This document shows, one piece after another, positions 47,416 to 59,531 of a stretch of 64,000 nt of DNA. Both the position numbers and the translations under genes were made by a program. A model generated the notes under the pieces. That model was not told the DNA's origin, ran no database searches, and saw nothing but the letters and a program-made list of their open reading frames with translations. The stretch is from assembly GCA_026874595.1 (NCBI GenBank), contig CM049320.1, positions 30,242,714 to 30,306,713 on the forward strand, in the 5' to 3' direction. This DNA comes from Sipunculus nudus. Taxonomy: Eukaryota > Annelida > Sipuncula > Golfingiida > Sipunculidae. The first letter of the stretch is position 1; the number at the start of each line of letters is the position of its first letter.

Positions 47416-48409
47416 AAAATATATTTATTAATGAGCGACGTTCTTGTATCAAATAGAAGGGGGGGGGGTATTTTAGAAAAATGTTTTAACAGATAAAATT
47501 GAGCATCCAGGCGTTTTATGATCCGATCGGCGGATCAAAGATCCAATATATTTTACGAGCAAATAATGCACGATGAACATAAAGCAATATATTTAGAAAC
47601 GTTGATGTTTATCTGGTGTATGGTTGAAGGAATACCTGTCTGATATTCCATCTCTGCCGAGCACGAAAATGCACGAACCACATACAATAGGTCAACAGAA
47701 GAAGTCTAGTAAGTTCTCCTACAAATCCTTTGTCACCTCTTGTAAAGAAAAGCGTCAGATAAGCCAAAAACCCTGTCCTCACTGCACTGGTTTTGGCAAT
47801 AATCTTTAAGTCTCCGTGTAACGCATAAATAACCAGGTCCACAACCGACGTCATAAAGCTGAAAATGTCGTAGAGCAGAGCGCATGCGCAGCGGTTGAGC
47901 ATCAGACCTGGAAAAATTAATGTAAGTTGATTCGCCAAGAGGAGTAGAATATGATTTCACATGATATGTTTCCTTAGATTGTGCTTTGCACCGTTGGCAA
48001 AGATTAATTTTGTGATTTCTCCATAGGTAAATCAGGTTAGATAATTGCTCATACATTAAATGCACATCACGAGCACTCATATGATAATTCAGCTTAAAAT
48101 TAACATGATAGGGTGAACTATTCTGTCCAATTATCTGTCTAATTGCTTCTCGTTTTTCCTATTTAATGTAAGATGACATGGTTACACCAGTGCAAGTTGT
48201 TCAGACAATCAATAGTTGTGTGTTCTCTCACACTCATGATGCAAAATTAATTATTCAATGTTTGTCCATTCAAAGACGTTCAGTTGTATGTTTATCGACA
48301 AGAACGTGGGACTAAAGATGGAATTGTGTAATAAATGCATACACCTACCTGTGACGGTAACGCTGGCTCCTACAATGGCAAGGATTGAGATTCCAGCAGT
48401 TACATCCAT
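47151..48409 (-). CDS. Gene C: small predicted four-helix membrane protein (3 exons)
   Basis: Exons are 48409-48349 (ATG, 20 codons + 1 base), 47907-47636 and 47189-47151 (ends TGA), giving 123 aa. An in-frame stop lies upstream of the ATG. Donors GTAGGT and GTATTC and acceptors TTTTTCCAG and TACCTAG are good, and phases match (1 then 0). Predicted membrane helices are at about 5-24, 30-50, 64-76 and 84-101, with a short basic C-terminal tail (RARQRWNIRQ). The last acceptor is CTAGCAG (NAGNAG), allowing a one-Gln difference. I recognise no family. Alternatively exon 2, which ends in phase 0, could splice to the phase-0 acceptor of gene B at 46650, making a membrane-anchored gene B product. 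AATAAAG near 46758 could be its poly(A) signal. Confidence 0.45.
47377..47413. repeat. (AAT)n microsatellite in gene C intron 2
   Basis: About twelve perfect trinucleotide units. Confidence 0.9.
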
Positions 48410-49602
48410 TTCTCTTTTAAAGCAGTTGAGGCCGATATCTGTTATACCAAGACGAACATTCTTAAATAAACACTAAGTCTATAACATATGTATTACGAAT
48501 ACATTCCTGTCTGGAAGAACAATAAGTCATTGAGCTTAACTGAAGAGTTGGAGGGGCTTGTAAACCTGGATCATATATATTTTTATGTATTCAAAGGCTA
48601 CCATTCCATTGTTATACATGACTATTTCTGTTCTGTCTGTCGATGCTAAGAGTAATTGTTATAGAGTTATCCATTGTTGTGTTGTTATGTAGTTTGATTA
48701 TGGAACTAAGAGAGGCTTGTGATTCTGACTATATAGTTTGATTATGAAACTAAGAGAGGCGTGTGCTTCTGACTACTTTATTAGATATATTTACAGCAGC
48801 AGCCTTAAAGGAATCTCCTAGCCCTGTTGTTACTGATGAAACTTTTCATTTCATTGCATTGGTTACATAAAACGCCTAACAGTTACATTATAGATTGCAT
48901 GTGTAGATGTAATCTCGAAGGTTGTCAACTACAATTTTACAACATAAGCACTATACGATTTCCCTCTTTCTATATGATAAACTATGCTGTGTTTCCATAC
49001 ATGTGCGCGTATATGTGTATATAATGTGTGAACTAGTAGGAGTAGGCCTTGCATAGTGGAATAGTTGTCCATGCAGGCCTTCCAAAAAAGATGCAAAAAT
49101 GACATCATTTTATCCGTGAACCCTCAAGTTTACACAGCTGAGTTTACACAGACTCCATACTTGATAAGCGCTTTTGTGGTTATTGTCTCGCATATACACG
49201 TATACGTATGACCGCTCATTGACACATGGAAACACCACAGTTACAAAATCATATGAGCCATATTACACACATATACGCATATACGTGCACAGCTTTTTGC
49301 GCTCAAACAGTCACAAAGTTCGTGTATACTTACATTATCACACAACCACATCAGAGTAGCGTGTCTGGAACAAAATACGAATATTTCTAACAGCTGAGAG
49401 ATCTCAAACAACCGTGTCACGTGATACTAGCAGTCGAAGGTACAATTAAGTGGTTGTTATGTAAAACCACTAACGTTGCTATAACCACGGACAGACTTTC
49501 AAATTTCAAGAGTCAAGATGGCTTACCTCTAAAAACCCATATGTAAACAACAGTTTAAATCAGATACCATATTTACAAACTAGATATGTCGGAACGACAC
49601 GA
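48410..49602. other. Upstream flank of gene C, non-coding
   Basis: No exon recognised. It contains a ~44-bp tandem pair listed separately. Confidence 0.4.
48690..48775. repeat. ~44-bp tandem duplication
   Basis: TAGTTTGATTATGGAACTAA.. through TTCTGACTA occurs twice in a row (48690 and 48734), with a few substitutions. Confidence 0.8.
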
Positions 49603-51487
49603 ATGCCCCCGCCTTGGGCAAATTAGAAACATTTGTAAAATTTGGAAAATTTTTAAGTTCAGGAGGTGTCGTATGGTCAAAAGTAGGTCAACAAGGGCAA
49701 AATGCAAACTCGATTTGTAACGGGTCATTATCAAGCAACACACCAAAAATCATGCCAGTATATGCAGGCATTGTGAAAAAAAGTCCATACATGTGCATTT
49801 TCCATAAAAATTTCTGTCTTTCATGAAATTTTCTATGTTTAGGATCCGTAAAACAATCAAAAGTAGGTCAACCAGGATGAAACGCAAACTCGATCTGTAA
49901 CTGTCATTATCTGCCCACACAAAAAAAATCAGGGTGGTATCTGCAGGCATTGAGGAAAAAAAGTCAGTACATATGCATTTGATATGAAAATTTATATTTT
50001 TCATGAAACTTTCTATGTTCAGGAGCAGTCAAATGGTCAAAAGTAGGTCAACTGAGACAAAACAAGAACTCGATCTGTAACTGGTCATTATCTGCCTACA
50101 CACCAAAAATCAGGCCCATATCTGCAGACACTGCGAAAAAAAGTCCATACATGTGCACCTTTTTTATGAAATTTTCTATGTTAGAGCACCGTCAAACGGT
50201 CAAAAATAAGTCAACTGGGACAAAACGTGAACTCCATCTGTAACTGGTCAATATCTGCCGACACACCAAAATTCAGGCCAATATCTGCAGGCATTGCGAA
50301 AAAACGTCTGTACATGTGTATTTGTCATGAAATTTCATATTTTTCTTGAAATTTTCTATGTTCAGGAGCCGTAAAACGGTCAAAAGTAGGTCAACCGGGA
50401 CGAAACGCGAACTCGATCTGTAACTGGTCTATATCTGCCTACACACCAAAAATTAGGCCAATATCTGCAGGCACTGAGAAAAAAAAAACGTACATGTGTA
50501 TTTGTCATGAAATTTCATACTCATGAAATTTTCTATGTTCAGGAGCCGTAAAACGGTCAAAAGTAGGTCAACCAGGACGAAATGCGAACTCGATCTGTAA
50601 CTGGTCTATATCTGCTCACACACCAAAAATCAGGCCAATATCTGCAGGCATTGCGAAAAAAAAGTCCGTACATGTGTATCTGTCATGAATATTTCTATTT
50701 TTCATGAAATTTTCTAAGTTTAGGAGCCGTAAAACGGTCAAAAGTAGGTCAACCAGGACGAAACGCGAACTCGATCTGTAACTGGTCTATATCTGCTCAC
50801 ACACCAAAAATCAGGCCAATATCTGCAGGCATTGCGAAAAAAAAGTCCGTACATGTGTATCTGTCATGAATATTTCTATTTTTCATGAAATTTTCTAAGT
50901 TTAGGAGCCGTAAAACGGTCAAAAGTAGGTCAACCAGGACGAAACGCGAACTCGATCTGTAACTGGTCTATATCTGCTCACACACCAAAAATCAGGCCAA
51001 TATCTGCAGGCATTGTGAAAAAAAAGTCCGTACATGTGTATCTGTCATGAATATTTCTATTTTTCATGAAATTTTCTAAGTTTAGGAGCCGTAAAACGGT
51101 CAAAAGTAGGTCAACCAGGACGAAACGCGAACTCGATCTGTAACTGGTCTATATCTGCTCACACACCAAAAATCAGGCCAATATCTGCAGGCATTGCGAA
51201 AAAAAAGTCCGTACATGTGTATCTGTCATGAATATTTCTATTTTTCATGAAATTTTCTAAGTTTAGGAGCCGTAAAACGGTCAAAAGTAGGTCAACCGGG
51301 ACGAAACGCGAACTCGATCTGTAACTGGTCTATATCTGCCCACACACCAAAAATCAGGCCAATATCTGCAGGCATTGCGAAAAAAAGTCCGTACCACTGT
51401 TTCATTTCGGAATGACGGAAGGACGGAATGACGGAATGACGGACATGGGTAAAACTATATGCCCCGGCCACTTTGTGGCGGGGGCAT
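49603..51487 (+). mobile_element. Helentron-like (pearl/HINE-type) element with ~181-bp tandem core
   Basis: ATGCCCCCGCC at 49603-49613 is the exact reverse complement of GGCGGGGGCAT at 51477-51487. Between them lie about ten tandem units, an ACGG-type microsatellite (51411-51444, ACGGAATG/ACGGAAGG words) and a terminal hairpin (GCCCCGGCCAC-TTT-GTGGCGGGGGC, 51461-51485, one mismatch), followed by TAAAAAG. Order of parts: inverted arm, tandem core, tetranucleotide microsatellite, hairpin. That is the described bivalve 'pearl' architecture, now seen as non-autonomous Helentrons. No protein is encoded. Confidence 0.75.
49660..51400. repeat. Tandem array, about ten ~181-bp units
   Basis: Each unit begins AGGAGCCGTAAAACGGTCAA, continues AGTAGGTCAACC, AACTCGATCTGTAACTGGTC, ATATCTGCAGGCATTG, and ends GAAATTTTCTA. 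Starts lie near 49660, 49843, 50021, 50190, 50371, 50542, 50723, 50904, 51085 and 51266. The units from about 50542 onward are nearly identical to one another, while those on the left are diverged. Confidence 0.9.
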
Positions 51488-52020
51488 AAAAAGAATCCCT
51501 GGGAGATCAGGTTTTTTATTACATCGCCAAGTGTAAGCATCAAGTCCTATCAGTCAGTGTAAAATTGATTAGATATACGCAAAGTTAATTAACTTCAAGC
51601 ATCTCGCAGATTGATATTTTGGCCTGACCGTGTCATTATTGCAACATTATATGCTCTTTCTCTTGTTTCTTTCTCTGAAGTATCATTATAAGGCTGAAAG
51701 ACTGCAGTAAGTGACATTCGTTGAGCAAAATCACTTTAATACAAATAAAAAAAGTTAAACATTATTTTACTGGGAGAGCAGATGATACCTTTTCAGTCGA
51801 GGATTAAATAAATTCCCTTGATATCCTAATTATTCAGCCAGCATACCATTATTTTCCTGAACTCTATATTGCATGTACAAAGTCCGTGGGGAACCAAGTA
51901 TGTCCTTACATCTTGTAAAGTAATTAAGCTGACCTTGCTCCTAGGGGTTTGTTTGTGAGAAAGTCTCCACGTTATAGCAAATTACAGTTAAGATAAGGTT
52001 GGATGGACTCGCAACTAATT
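51488..52020. other. Spacer between two Helentron-like elements
   Basis: No coding or repeat feature recognised. Confidence 0.4.
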
Positions 52021-53161
52021 GTATCCGCCAAAACAAAGTTTTGCGGATACTATGTTTTTGACCGGGTTCCGCCGCCGCCGCCGCCGCGTTCGTTTCCGGA
52101 ATAGAACTCTGAGACCACTGGACAGATTTTTCCGAAACTTTACACAATAATCGGGTCAGATATGAACTGGTCCCAAAATATTTTGCGTTGACCTCTGACC
52201 TTTCCTCTCTCCAGTGCGTCCATCTGTGCGTCTGTTTTGACACATTAACCCACATATCTCGGGAACCGTTTGACCGATCAGGAAAAAAAAATTGCACAAA
52301 TGTAGCCCTTTGATAGCTTTTTAACATACATAAAAAAAGTGGCGCCACCTGCTACCATTTTTGCACAGCGTCCATCTGTTCATCTGCTTCGGGGTAATAT
52401 CACTCATATCTCTGCATTGGTTTGACTTATCCGCCTGAAATTTTACATGTGTATACATCCTGGACAGCTTTCTTGATTTTATGACAGGTGGCGCCACCTA
52501 CATTCACGTTTACGCTGCAGACATTCAAGCTCATAACTCGGGAACCGTTTGACCGAGTGGGCCAAAATGTTGCATGTGTATAGATCTCACATAACTCTAT
52601 ATCATAGGCAAAACTGGTGGTTCCACCTGCAACCATTTTTTTTCAAAGCGTCCGTCTGTTTGTCTGCCGTGGGATAAAATCTCTCATATTTTTGCAGTGG
52701 TTTGACTTACATGCCTAACATTTTGCAGGTTTATACATCTTGGATAGCTGTCTGGATTTTGTGGCAGGTGGCGCCATCTACATTTATGTTTACGCTGCAG
52801 ACATCCAGGCTTATATCTCGAGAACCGTTTGACCGATTGGGCCAACATTTTGCATGTGTATAGATCTCACATAGCTCTTTATCATAAGCAAAACTGGTGG
52901 CGCCACATTCAACCATTTTTGGACAGCGTCCGTCTGTTTGTTTGCCCTGGGATAAAATGACTCATATCTCGGCAGTGGTTTGACTTTTTGCATATGTATA
53001 CAACTTTGACAGCTTTCTGGATTTTGTGGTAGGTGGCGCAACCTACATACACATTTCGGCTGCAGACATCCATGCTAATATGCAACACACCTCACTCTGT
53101 TTCCCCTTGCCACACAATCCATGCCTCACTTCACCCGTCCCACTCTGATTTCGGCGGATAC
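52021..53161 (-). mobile_element. Helentron-like (HINE-type) element, reverse orientation, ~279-bp tandem core
   Basis: GTATCCGCC at 52021-52029 is the exact reverse complement of GGCGGATAC at 53153-53161. At the left is a hairpin (GTATCCGCCAAAAC / GTTTTGCGGATAC, 52021-52050, one bulge) next to a (CCG)n tract (about 52068-52087). So, read on the minus strand, the order is again inverted arm, tandem core, microsatellite, hairpin. Core units recur at about 52262, 52541 and 52821 (GGGAACCGTTTGACCGA, GTGGCGCCACCT, CTGCAGACAT). No protein-coding content. Confidence 0.7.
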
Positions 53162-54103
53162 ACGTAGTCGCTTGTCGATTACCCGTATTCTAGTTTTAAC
53201 AATATGTACAGCAAATTATAATTCAGTTTTAAGTTTGCCCTGAAACCAAGCAACCTGCAGTGTTGTAAGCACAATTATCTGTGACTCGCATGGTTTTATA
53301 TGGTACTTTTCAGATAGTGCAAAGCAAATACCCAATATATCGTGGAATTATTACACGGTAGAACAACGAAAATTTCCCAGACTGAAGAGAAGATAACCAA
53401 ATAAAGGCTCAATCGTTTCATGCAAAAAGTGAACTAAGTAAAAAATGCAGATACGGCGGACTCGCCATGTACGACAGTTAAATCAGTAAGACAACTTGTT
53501 TTAAATTCATATTAAACTCCATATAGTAAACATTGTTTTAAACACGGAAGAGTGTTCTTAATGATGATATACATATTTTTTAACTTCTTATTTTTTTCAT
53601 ATTGACATGAAACATTTTCATATTTGAAAATTTTAAATTCTTCAAATGTACGTTTTTTTTAAGCACGCAGTAACAGCAAGCCACATTTGGCGGACTTATA
53701 TAAAAACACATGACAATATCTGAAAACTGTTTTTGGTTTTTCGTCCATCATGTTTCTATATATCTTAAAACTAAAATTTAAAATTTGTGATGTAATAAAA
53801 AAATAAATTTCATTTTTTTTTAAGAAAGACAGTATAGAGGAAACAATTGATTTGATATCTAGTAAGTTTAATATTCCCTCGGAACAGGTTAAAATAGTGT
53901 GTGTGTATATATATATATACATTGTATAAATATTCACGCTAAATCTTTGTTGATTCATCTGGTAAGGCATATTATCCCATACTTTAACCACATTTGGCGA
54001 CACTACATCCACTAGATACTGATTTAAATAAGGGCCTGTCCGTATCAATAATTGGCTTTACCATTCTTTTGTTCATGATCTATTCATTATAATTTAGCAC
54101 GCA
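53162..54103. other. Non-coding stretch
   Basis: AT-rich. A 129-codon minus-strand frame here (53659-54048) is rich in Ile/Tyr/Phe because of (TA) and poly(T) tracts and has no splice support. Confidence 0.4.
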
Positions 54104-54315
54104 CAGAAGCGGATCCAGTGGGGGGGGGGTCCAGGGGGTCCAGACCCCCCCCCCCCCCTTTTTTTCACCCGAGGCAACCTTTTTTAAGGGGTTTTTGACG
54201 TAATTTTGCGGCCTGGACCACCTTTTTCCAGACCTGATGACCTTTTTTTAGGATTTTCATTTGTCCTCCTGGGTTGGACCCCCCCCCCTTTTCCTAAATC
54301 CTGGATCCGCCCCTG
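54104..54315. mobile_element. hAT-type MITE, 212 bp
   Basis: Left end CAGAAGCGGATCCAG; right end reverse-complements to CAGGGGCGGATCCAGG. ACGCA directly flanks both ends (a 5-bp match; hAT normally makes 8). Long G and C homopolymer runs lie just inside each end. The interior matches the 8400-8575 element in inverse orientation. Confidence 0.7.
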
Positions 54316-54424
54316 ACGCAGGTCACTGCATGACCATACTATATGAATGAACTGGAATTTATCTTCACAGCTAAGCGTTTTCTTTATTGTGTATATGTTA
54401 TAACACACACATTTAAATATATAA

Positions 54425-54426
<2 letters not shown>

Positions 54427-54489
<63 letters not shown>
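54427..54489. repeat. (TA)n microsatellite
   Basis: About 63 bp of alternating TA. It creates Ile-Tyr repeats in open frames on both strands. Confidence 0.9.
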
Positions 54490-54490
<1 letters not shown>

Positions 54491-54829
54491 GCACAGATGC
54501 CAGAACCTTTGTATTGTATAATATATCCACATGATGTAAACGTATTGGAATTGGCGTACAGTACATATGCAGGTATGTTGAAGCACTATAAAAAAAAATA
54601 AAGCTACGGTTGCACGAAACAATATAAGGCATGAAAACTTAAGTATGTTGTGTTTATATGTACCGTATGTATTAAAACGGGTCTATTTGATTTAATAAAT
54701 GTAAGCTTTTTCCGGGTCATTCTTTTACAAGCAACTAAGTGATCAACTTGAACCTAGTTCAGCTGCTGTAACACATGCACACACACCCTCGCACACAAGT
54801 ACATATATACATATATGAGGATGAAATCA

Positions 54830-54833
<4 letters not shown>

Positions 54834-54879
<46 letters not shown>

Positions 54880-54901
54880 CTCTGTCTCTGTCGCTCTGTC
54901 T

Positions 54902-54958
<57 letters not shown>
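54834..54958. repeat. Compound microsatellite (TA)n-(CT)n-(CA)n
   Basis: (TA)n at 54834-54873, (CT)n at about 54904-54940, then (CA)n to 54958. Confidence 0.9.
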
Positions 54959-55529
54959 TTGCACACACATACGCAGACACACACAATTAAACATATAGAC
55001 ATACACATTCTTATACTACTTATTATCATAATGATAATAATGTACTTACCGACTGGAGCTGTATGGACAAGCGAACTCAGTGATGTTTGTTATAGATACT
55101 AGTATAGGCCTGATGTGAAAGTCGGGCAAGAGATGCAGCAGAATGTCATTCAAATTAAGTGGGCCAGTTTTCTTTATTTTATTATGTTCCCTTGAGCACT
55201 TTATTCTGTTTCATGTGTGCGTGAATGTGCAATAGTGTAAACAGAAAGAGGCCGTTGGTCGAGTACACGAACTTAAGTAATGATCAAGTGGTACAGGGTG
55301 TGTCACATATTTTTATATCAACTAATTCTCTCTCGCCAAGCGCAGACTTGTACCGAGCTTTTGTGAATGCAACCTGGCGGGCCGCAGTGGTCTGGAAATC
55401 CCATATCGGGTCCTCCTTTGTTCTATTTTAAGAACTGGGATTCCCCGACCAGGCAGCTTTTACGCCCGTGTTGTAAATTCCCTATCAGTGGGTTTCATCA
55501 TGCAAATTATGTTGATTCTCCATCAACAT
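54959..55529. other. Non-coding stretch
   Basis: No gene recognised up to the hAT-type element. Confidence 0.4.
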
Positions 55530-56146
55530 CAGTGGCGGATCCAAGGGGGGGGGGGGGGATTTTTTTTTTCGGGCTCATGACAATTGCAAATTTTATCAAT
55601 GTTACTGCTTAATGTGTGTGAACGGCTGAACATATAAGAATATCTTTTGTGCGGTAAACAAATACTATTGCAAAGAACATTTTTTTAATGTGATCTTGTT
55701 TTACTTCATTTACTTGCAAAGGCTGCATTAGCTATATTCACGCAACCCTTTATTTCAAAAGGGTATATTACTCGATGGAACATCATAAAATATTTAATAT
55801 AAAAAAAGTTAAAAGGCAATATGGGTTTAACTTATCGCTGTTTTTTTATACAATATTCGTTATTATTTATGCCCGGATTGCTTCATTTAGATGATCATAT
55901 TTTAACATTTACTCCAGAAGGCAAGAGTTATATTCTAAAACATCCAACTTATCAGACACAAAAATGTCTGGTTAAATTGCCAAAAAAATGCTCAAATTTG
56001 ATTTATTAATCATCATATCTTCAAAAAATATTCCACACTGTGTGAGGGGGCACCCCATCCCTCGGACGCTAGGCGCCCTCGACCATCATGCAAGCTAGAC
56101 CCTGAGCCGCCCCCCCCCCTTACATTTTGTTCTGGATCCGCCACTG
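55530..56146. mobile_element. hAT-type non-autonomous element, 617 bp
   Basis: Left end CAGTGGCGGATCCA and the reverse complement of the right end agree at all 14 positions. Flanks are ATCAACAT (55522-55529) and ATCATCAT (56147-56154), an 8-bp target duplication with one difference, as expected for hAT. G and C homopolymers sit just inside the ends, as in the 54104 element. No transposase frame. Confidence 0.8.
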
Positions 56147-56305
56147 ATCATCATCATCATCATGGATTATTATAATATGACTGTGTTATCTTCCACCAGC
56201 CTGTGTGCACCTGTTTTAAGAGACAATTATCTAAAAATTTAATTTAAAAAAAAATCCAATAAAACTGCATGTGAAAATGATAGTAAACCTATAATAATTA
56301 ACTTA

Positions 56306-56726
56306 GGACCGGCTTCTAAGGCTCAGGGGTAGAGCGCAGGACTCAAAGCCGGGAGATCGTGAGTTCGAATCTCAACCGATGCGGTGAGGTTTTTCACGGT
56401 CGGCCCCAACCCAGGGTTTGCGCTCTGCAGGCTTAATGGGAAGGTCGTGCCCAAAGGCCGTGTTTCACTCACAAACGAGTGCGCCTTTCGGGGGTCCTCG
56501 GTGGTATGATTACAGACCCAGGGCCCGCAGGTGCAGTAGTCACCGGGCCTGGTTAACGCCAGGATATAAAATGAGAGGAAGCGTGTGATACTGCCCTGTC
56601 AAGTAGTCCGAAACCGGAATGGAAATCTGCAGATGTACATATACTTAGTTAAGCAGGCATTAAAAAAATGGAGGCGGTTACCTCCAACAAAAAAGTAAAA
56701 AAAAAAAAGTAAAAAAAAAAAAAAAA
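56306..56726 (+). mobile_element. Complete tRNA-derived SINE with poly(A) tail
   Basis: Head with A box GGCTCAGGGGTAGAGC and B box GAGTTCGAATC, then a ~300-bp body (GGTCGGCCCCAACCC, CTGCAGGCTTAA, GAGTGCGCCTTTCGGGGG, CGGGCCTGG, GAGGCGGTTACCTCC) and a tail of A-runs with GT interruptions. AACTTA flanks both ends (a possible short target duplication). The same family forms the split copy at 12652-13175/14670-14790. Confidence 0.8.
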
Positions 56727-56732
56727 AACTTA

Positions 56733-59108
56733 TACGGCAAGGATTTTGAAATTAATCTCCTATTAGTGTTTAACAACTATCTGGATGCTTTCATTTATCT
56801 GACGGATCAGATACATGTGACCCTGCATGAATAGTTAGCCATGCTGGGCATATTGTTTTAGATTGTTTATATGACGTGATCCAATCATTTTCTCCCTTAA
56901 CATGTAACTAATGCACTTTTTCCTACTAACAAAAATACGTGGATATGAGGGGATGGAATGGAATATACAAGATTGACCGAGTCGGATTACGGTTTCATGG
57001 GACCACCTACTATAGGCACGAAATCAAATAATTCAAGTGAACATTTGAACGCTGCAATACGAAACAAGACTGCATCACTGGACATTGTGTTCTAACACAC
57101 AAGCGGATTTGCTGATAGTCGGCATACTTCAAGGCACCTATGTATGTATTGTGTGCCTATGTATGAGCATAATGAAAAGTAGTAAACGCACAGGAGTGTT
57201 TCGGTTATTCACGATTATTCTTTATTAAAGGGGCTTTCCACTTACAAGTTAAGTTAAATATATACATGAAAAAAATAACGTTTCCTCCACTTATGATATA
57301 TTATATGGTATTTATAAAAAGAACATAACGTAAACGTATAAAACATGTAAACGTGAGAGTGTTAGCCCATGTCCCGGGATGATTTTGCTTAGAAACCTTT
57401 GTACTCCGCCAAAATAAACTAATAGCGTGAAATAATACAAATAATAATGCAAACGATATATGAGACTTTATAATTCCTTTCTGTATATAAAATAATTATT
57501 AACATTAAAAAATGCCTTTTTTATCTTCTGCAATAAACAGCATATGTCAAATGTCAAACAATTCAGAATAAAAATAATTATAATGAAACAAATAAGTGTT
57601 GGCGACTATAAAAACATGGTCTGTTCCACCAGTGCAGGTGCCCATTGAAATTTGGCGACTATTCTTTTATAATTAAATATGATCACTCAGCGTTTGACTA
57701 AACCTGATGAAGGACTAAAGGTTTAATATTAGATCAAAAACTTCATGACAAAAACCGACATTTATATTTTGCAACCTTCAGTTTCTTAATTTTTTTTTCT
57801 AAGTAACTTGGCGTCTGTCGATCATGGGGTACAAGCCAAAATTTGGCAAGTGCATTTTTTTAGAATATTTATGACGCTTAAAAATCAATGAAAGCTTTCA
57901 ATACAGTTTGTTTAAGCATTTGACCATTGGCCTTCATCAAGGGGCTTCAGATGTTGTAAAAAATATTAATTTAATTGCATCACTAAAATGTGTTTTATTT
58001 TAATCTAGTTAATTAAGCCATAAATGTTTCATTACATAAAAGTAGCTTACTTTTAGGAATTGATATGCAAATTTGTGAAAATATCTAAAAATTTCTGTAG
58101 GCACCCCTTTGTTGAACAGGCTTTAATATATTTCCTAGACTTTGACACCGGTTAAAAAAATGCGGCCGTGTAATTCAGTTGTACGTCTTTAATATTACAA
58201 TGGAGTTATAATGCATTTATAACTCTTTGACCCCACAAGGAAACCGAACCTTAAATTTTAGTAAAACAAGATATTTTCTTATACCCCAGCTTCTTATAAG
58301 AAGATAAAAAAATACAATTTTGATCAGGTTTCCTTTTTTATGTGGTGATTTTACCTGTTTAGGAAAATACTCTGTTATATTCATGCTTTTCCCTGATCAT
58401 ATGACATTATTATCGAAACATACCAAAAAAGGTAAAAAAAAAAAAATAAAATATCGCCCGCCTGCACTGGTTTCTTAAAAACTGCCTGAGAACCAGAAAT
58501 TTATTTTTAATTTTTACCTGGAATTCACAGGTAACATGTAGAAATTATGGATATCCCGTTAGTTTCGGTTATTTTTACACAAGTATAACGTAACTTAAAT
58601 AAACACCCGTAACACATATGCACATTGCACATCACTCCTGCTTTTTAGGTACGAGTTTTGGGTTTGTATCTATCTTGTTCTTGTCCCCTGACGTCACGAG
58701 CAAAAAAATATGACAAATGTAAATCTCCTTAAATCGGACTATAATGACCCTGGTATATATGTGTTTTGTTACATCGGGTCTGATTACACCGAACCCTGGG
58801 CGGCCAATCAAAATCCAAAGGAAAGTAAACAAGCAAAATAAACAATGGCTGATACCCGAGGCATAAGTTTACCCCAGATGTGGAATAGCTTGTTACATCT
58901 ATCATAGACAATGGTGTATACAAAGTAACGGAAGCCCACCGATTAAGGGGTTTTGCTAAAAAATAAAATAATTTATCCTGATAAGTGTATGTACATATAT
59001 GTGGACACGTTTACATCATTTCAATGCACTTTAAAGTGACCAACCCGGTAAATCGGCAACTGTAAATCACCATAAAAACGTGTAAATCAGCATAAAAACG
59101 TCTTGCTG
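56733..59108. other. Non-coding stretch
   Basis: About 2.4 kb, AT-rich. Nothing with splice support or recognisable coding character was found. Confidence 0.4.
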
Positions 59109-59145
59109 ACACGACCACTTCGGCTTGTCCCACAAGTGGTCGTGT
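59109..59145. repeat. Perfect 12-bp inverted repeat (hairpin)
   Basis: ACACGACCACTT (59109-59120) and AAGTGGTCGTGT (59134-59145) with a 13-nt loop. The GACCAC/GTGGTCG words recall the ends of the pogo-like element 390 bp downstream, so it may be a solo or collapsed relative. Confidence 0.7.
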
Positions 59146-59531
59146 AAGCGATATATATATATATATACAGTTACATGTATATCGTATTTGAGAATATTGC
59201 TCTTGAGAAGCATCTGAAGGTATATTTAAATACAATGGCGCTACATCCTTACAATAATTTAATATTTTTATAAACTTGGATCATGCCTTTATTGCCGGAA
59301 AGCCAATGTTTGCATAAAGAGGATATAAAAATGAAACTTATCTGGACCCTTGAACTGCAAATTTTATGGTCTGTAACATTTAGGATACAAGTGACCAATG
59401 GGTCTTGACGCTCAGCTGCATGCAAGGCTTGACCTGCGACATAATTATGGGCTGAGATTCACAACTTCCAGTCAAATTTGTGAAGAACCTATTTGCCAGT
59501 TTTGCTGAAACTTTCTACGATGACAGAAATA

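Noticed and set aside
49660-51400. Regular direct repeats considered as a CRISPR-like array
   Set aside because: Units are ~181 bp with no alternating unique spacers, in a eukaryotic context; they fit the tandem core of a Helentron-like element.
51292-53041. Frames of 61-135 codons in the 51.3-53 kb repeats
   Set aside because: They lie inside the tandem cores of Helentron-like elements and recur with the repeat unit.
53659-54048. 129-codon minus-strand frame
   Set aside because: Composition is dominated by Ile, Tyr and Phe from TA and T-rich tracts; no splice sites or domain.
54384-54990. Several frames with Ile-Tyr or Ser-Leu repeats on both strands
   Set aside because: Direct translations of (TA)n and (CT)n microsatellites.
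56306-56380. tRNA-like sequence considered as a functional tRNA gene
   Set aside because: A and B boxes are present, but the sequence cannot be closed into a clear acceptor stem and is followed by a SINE body and A-rich tail.
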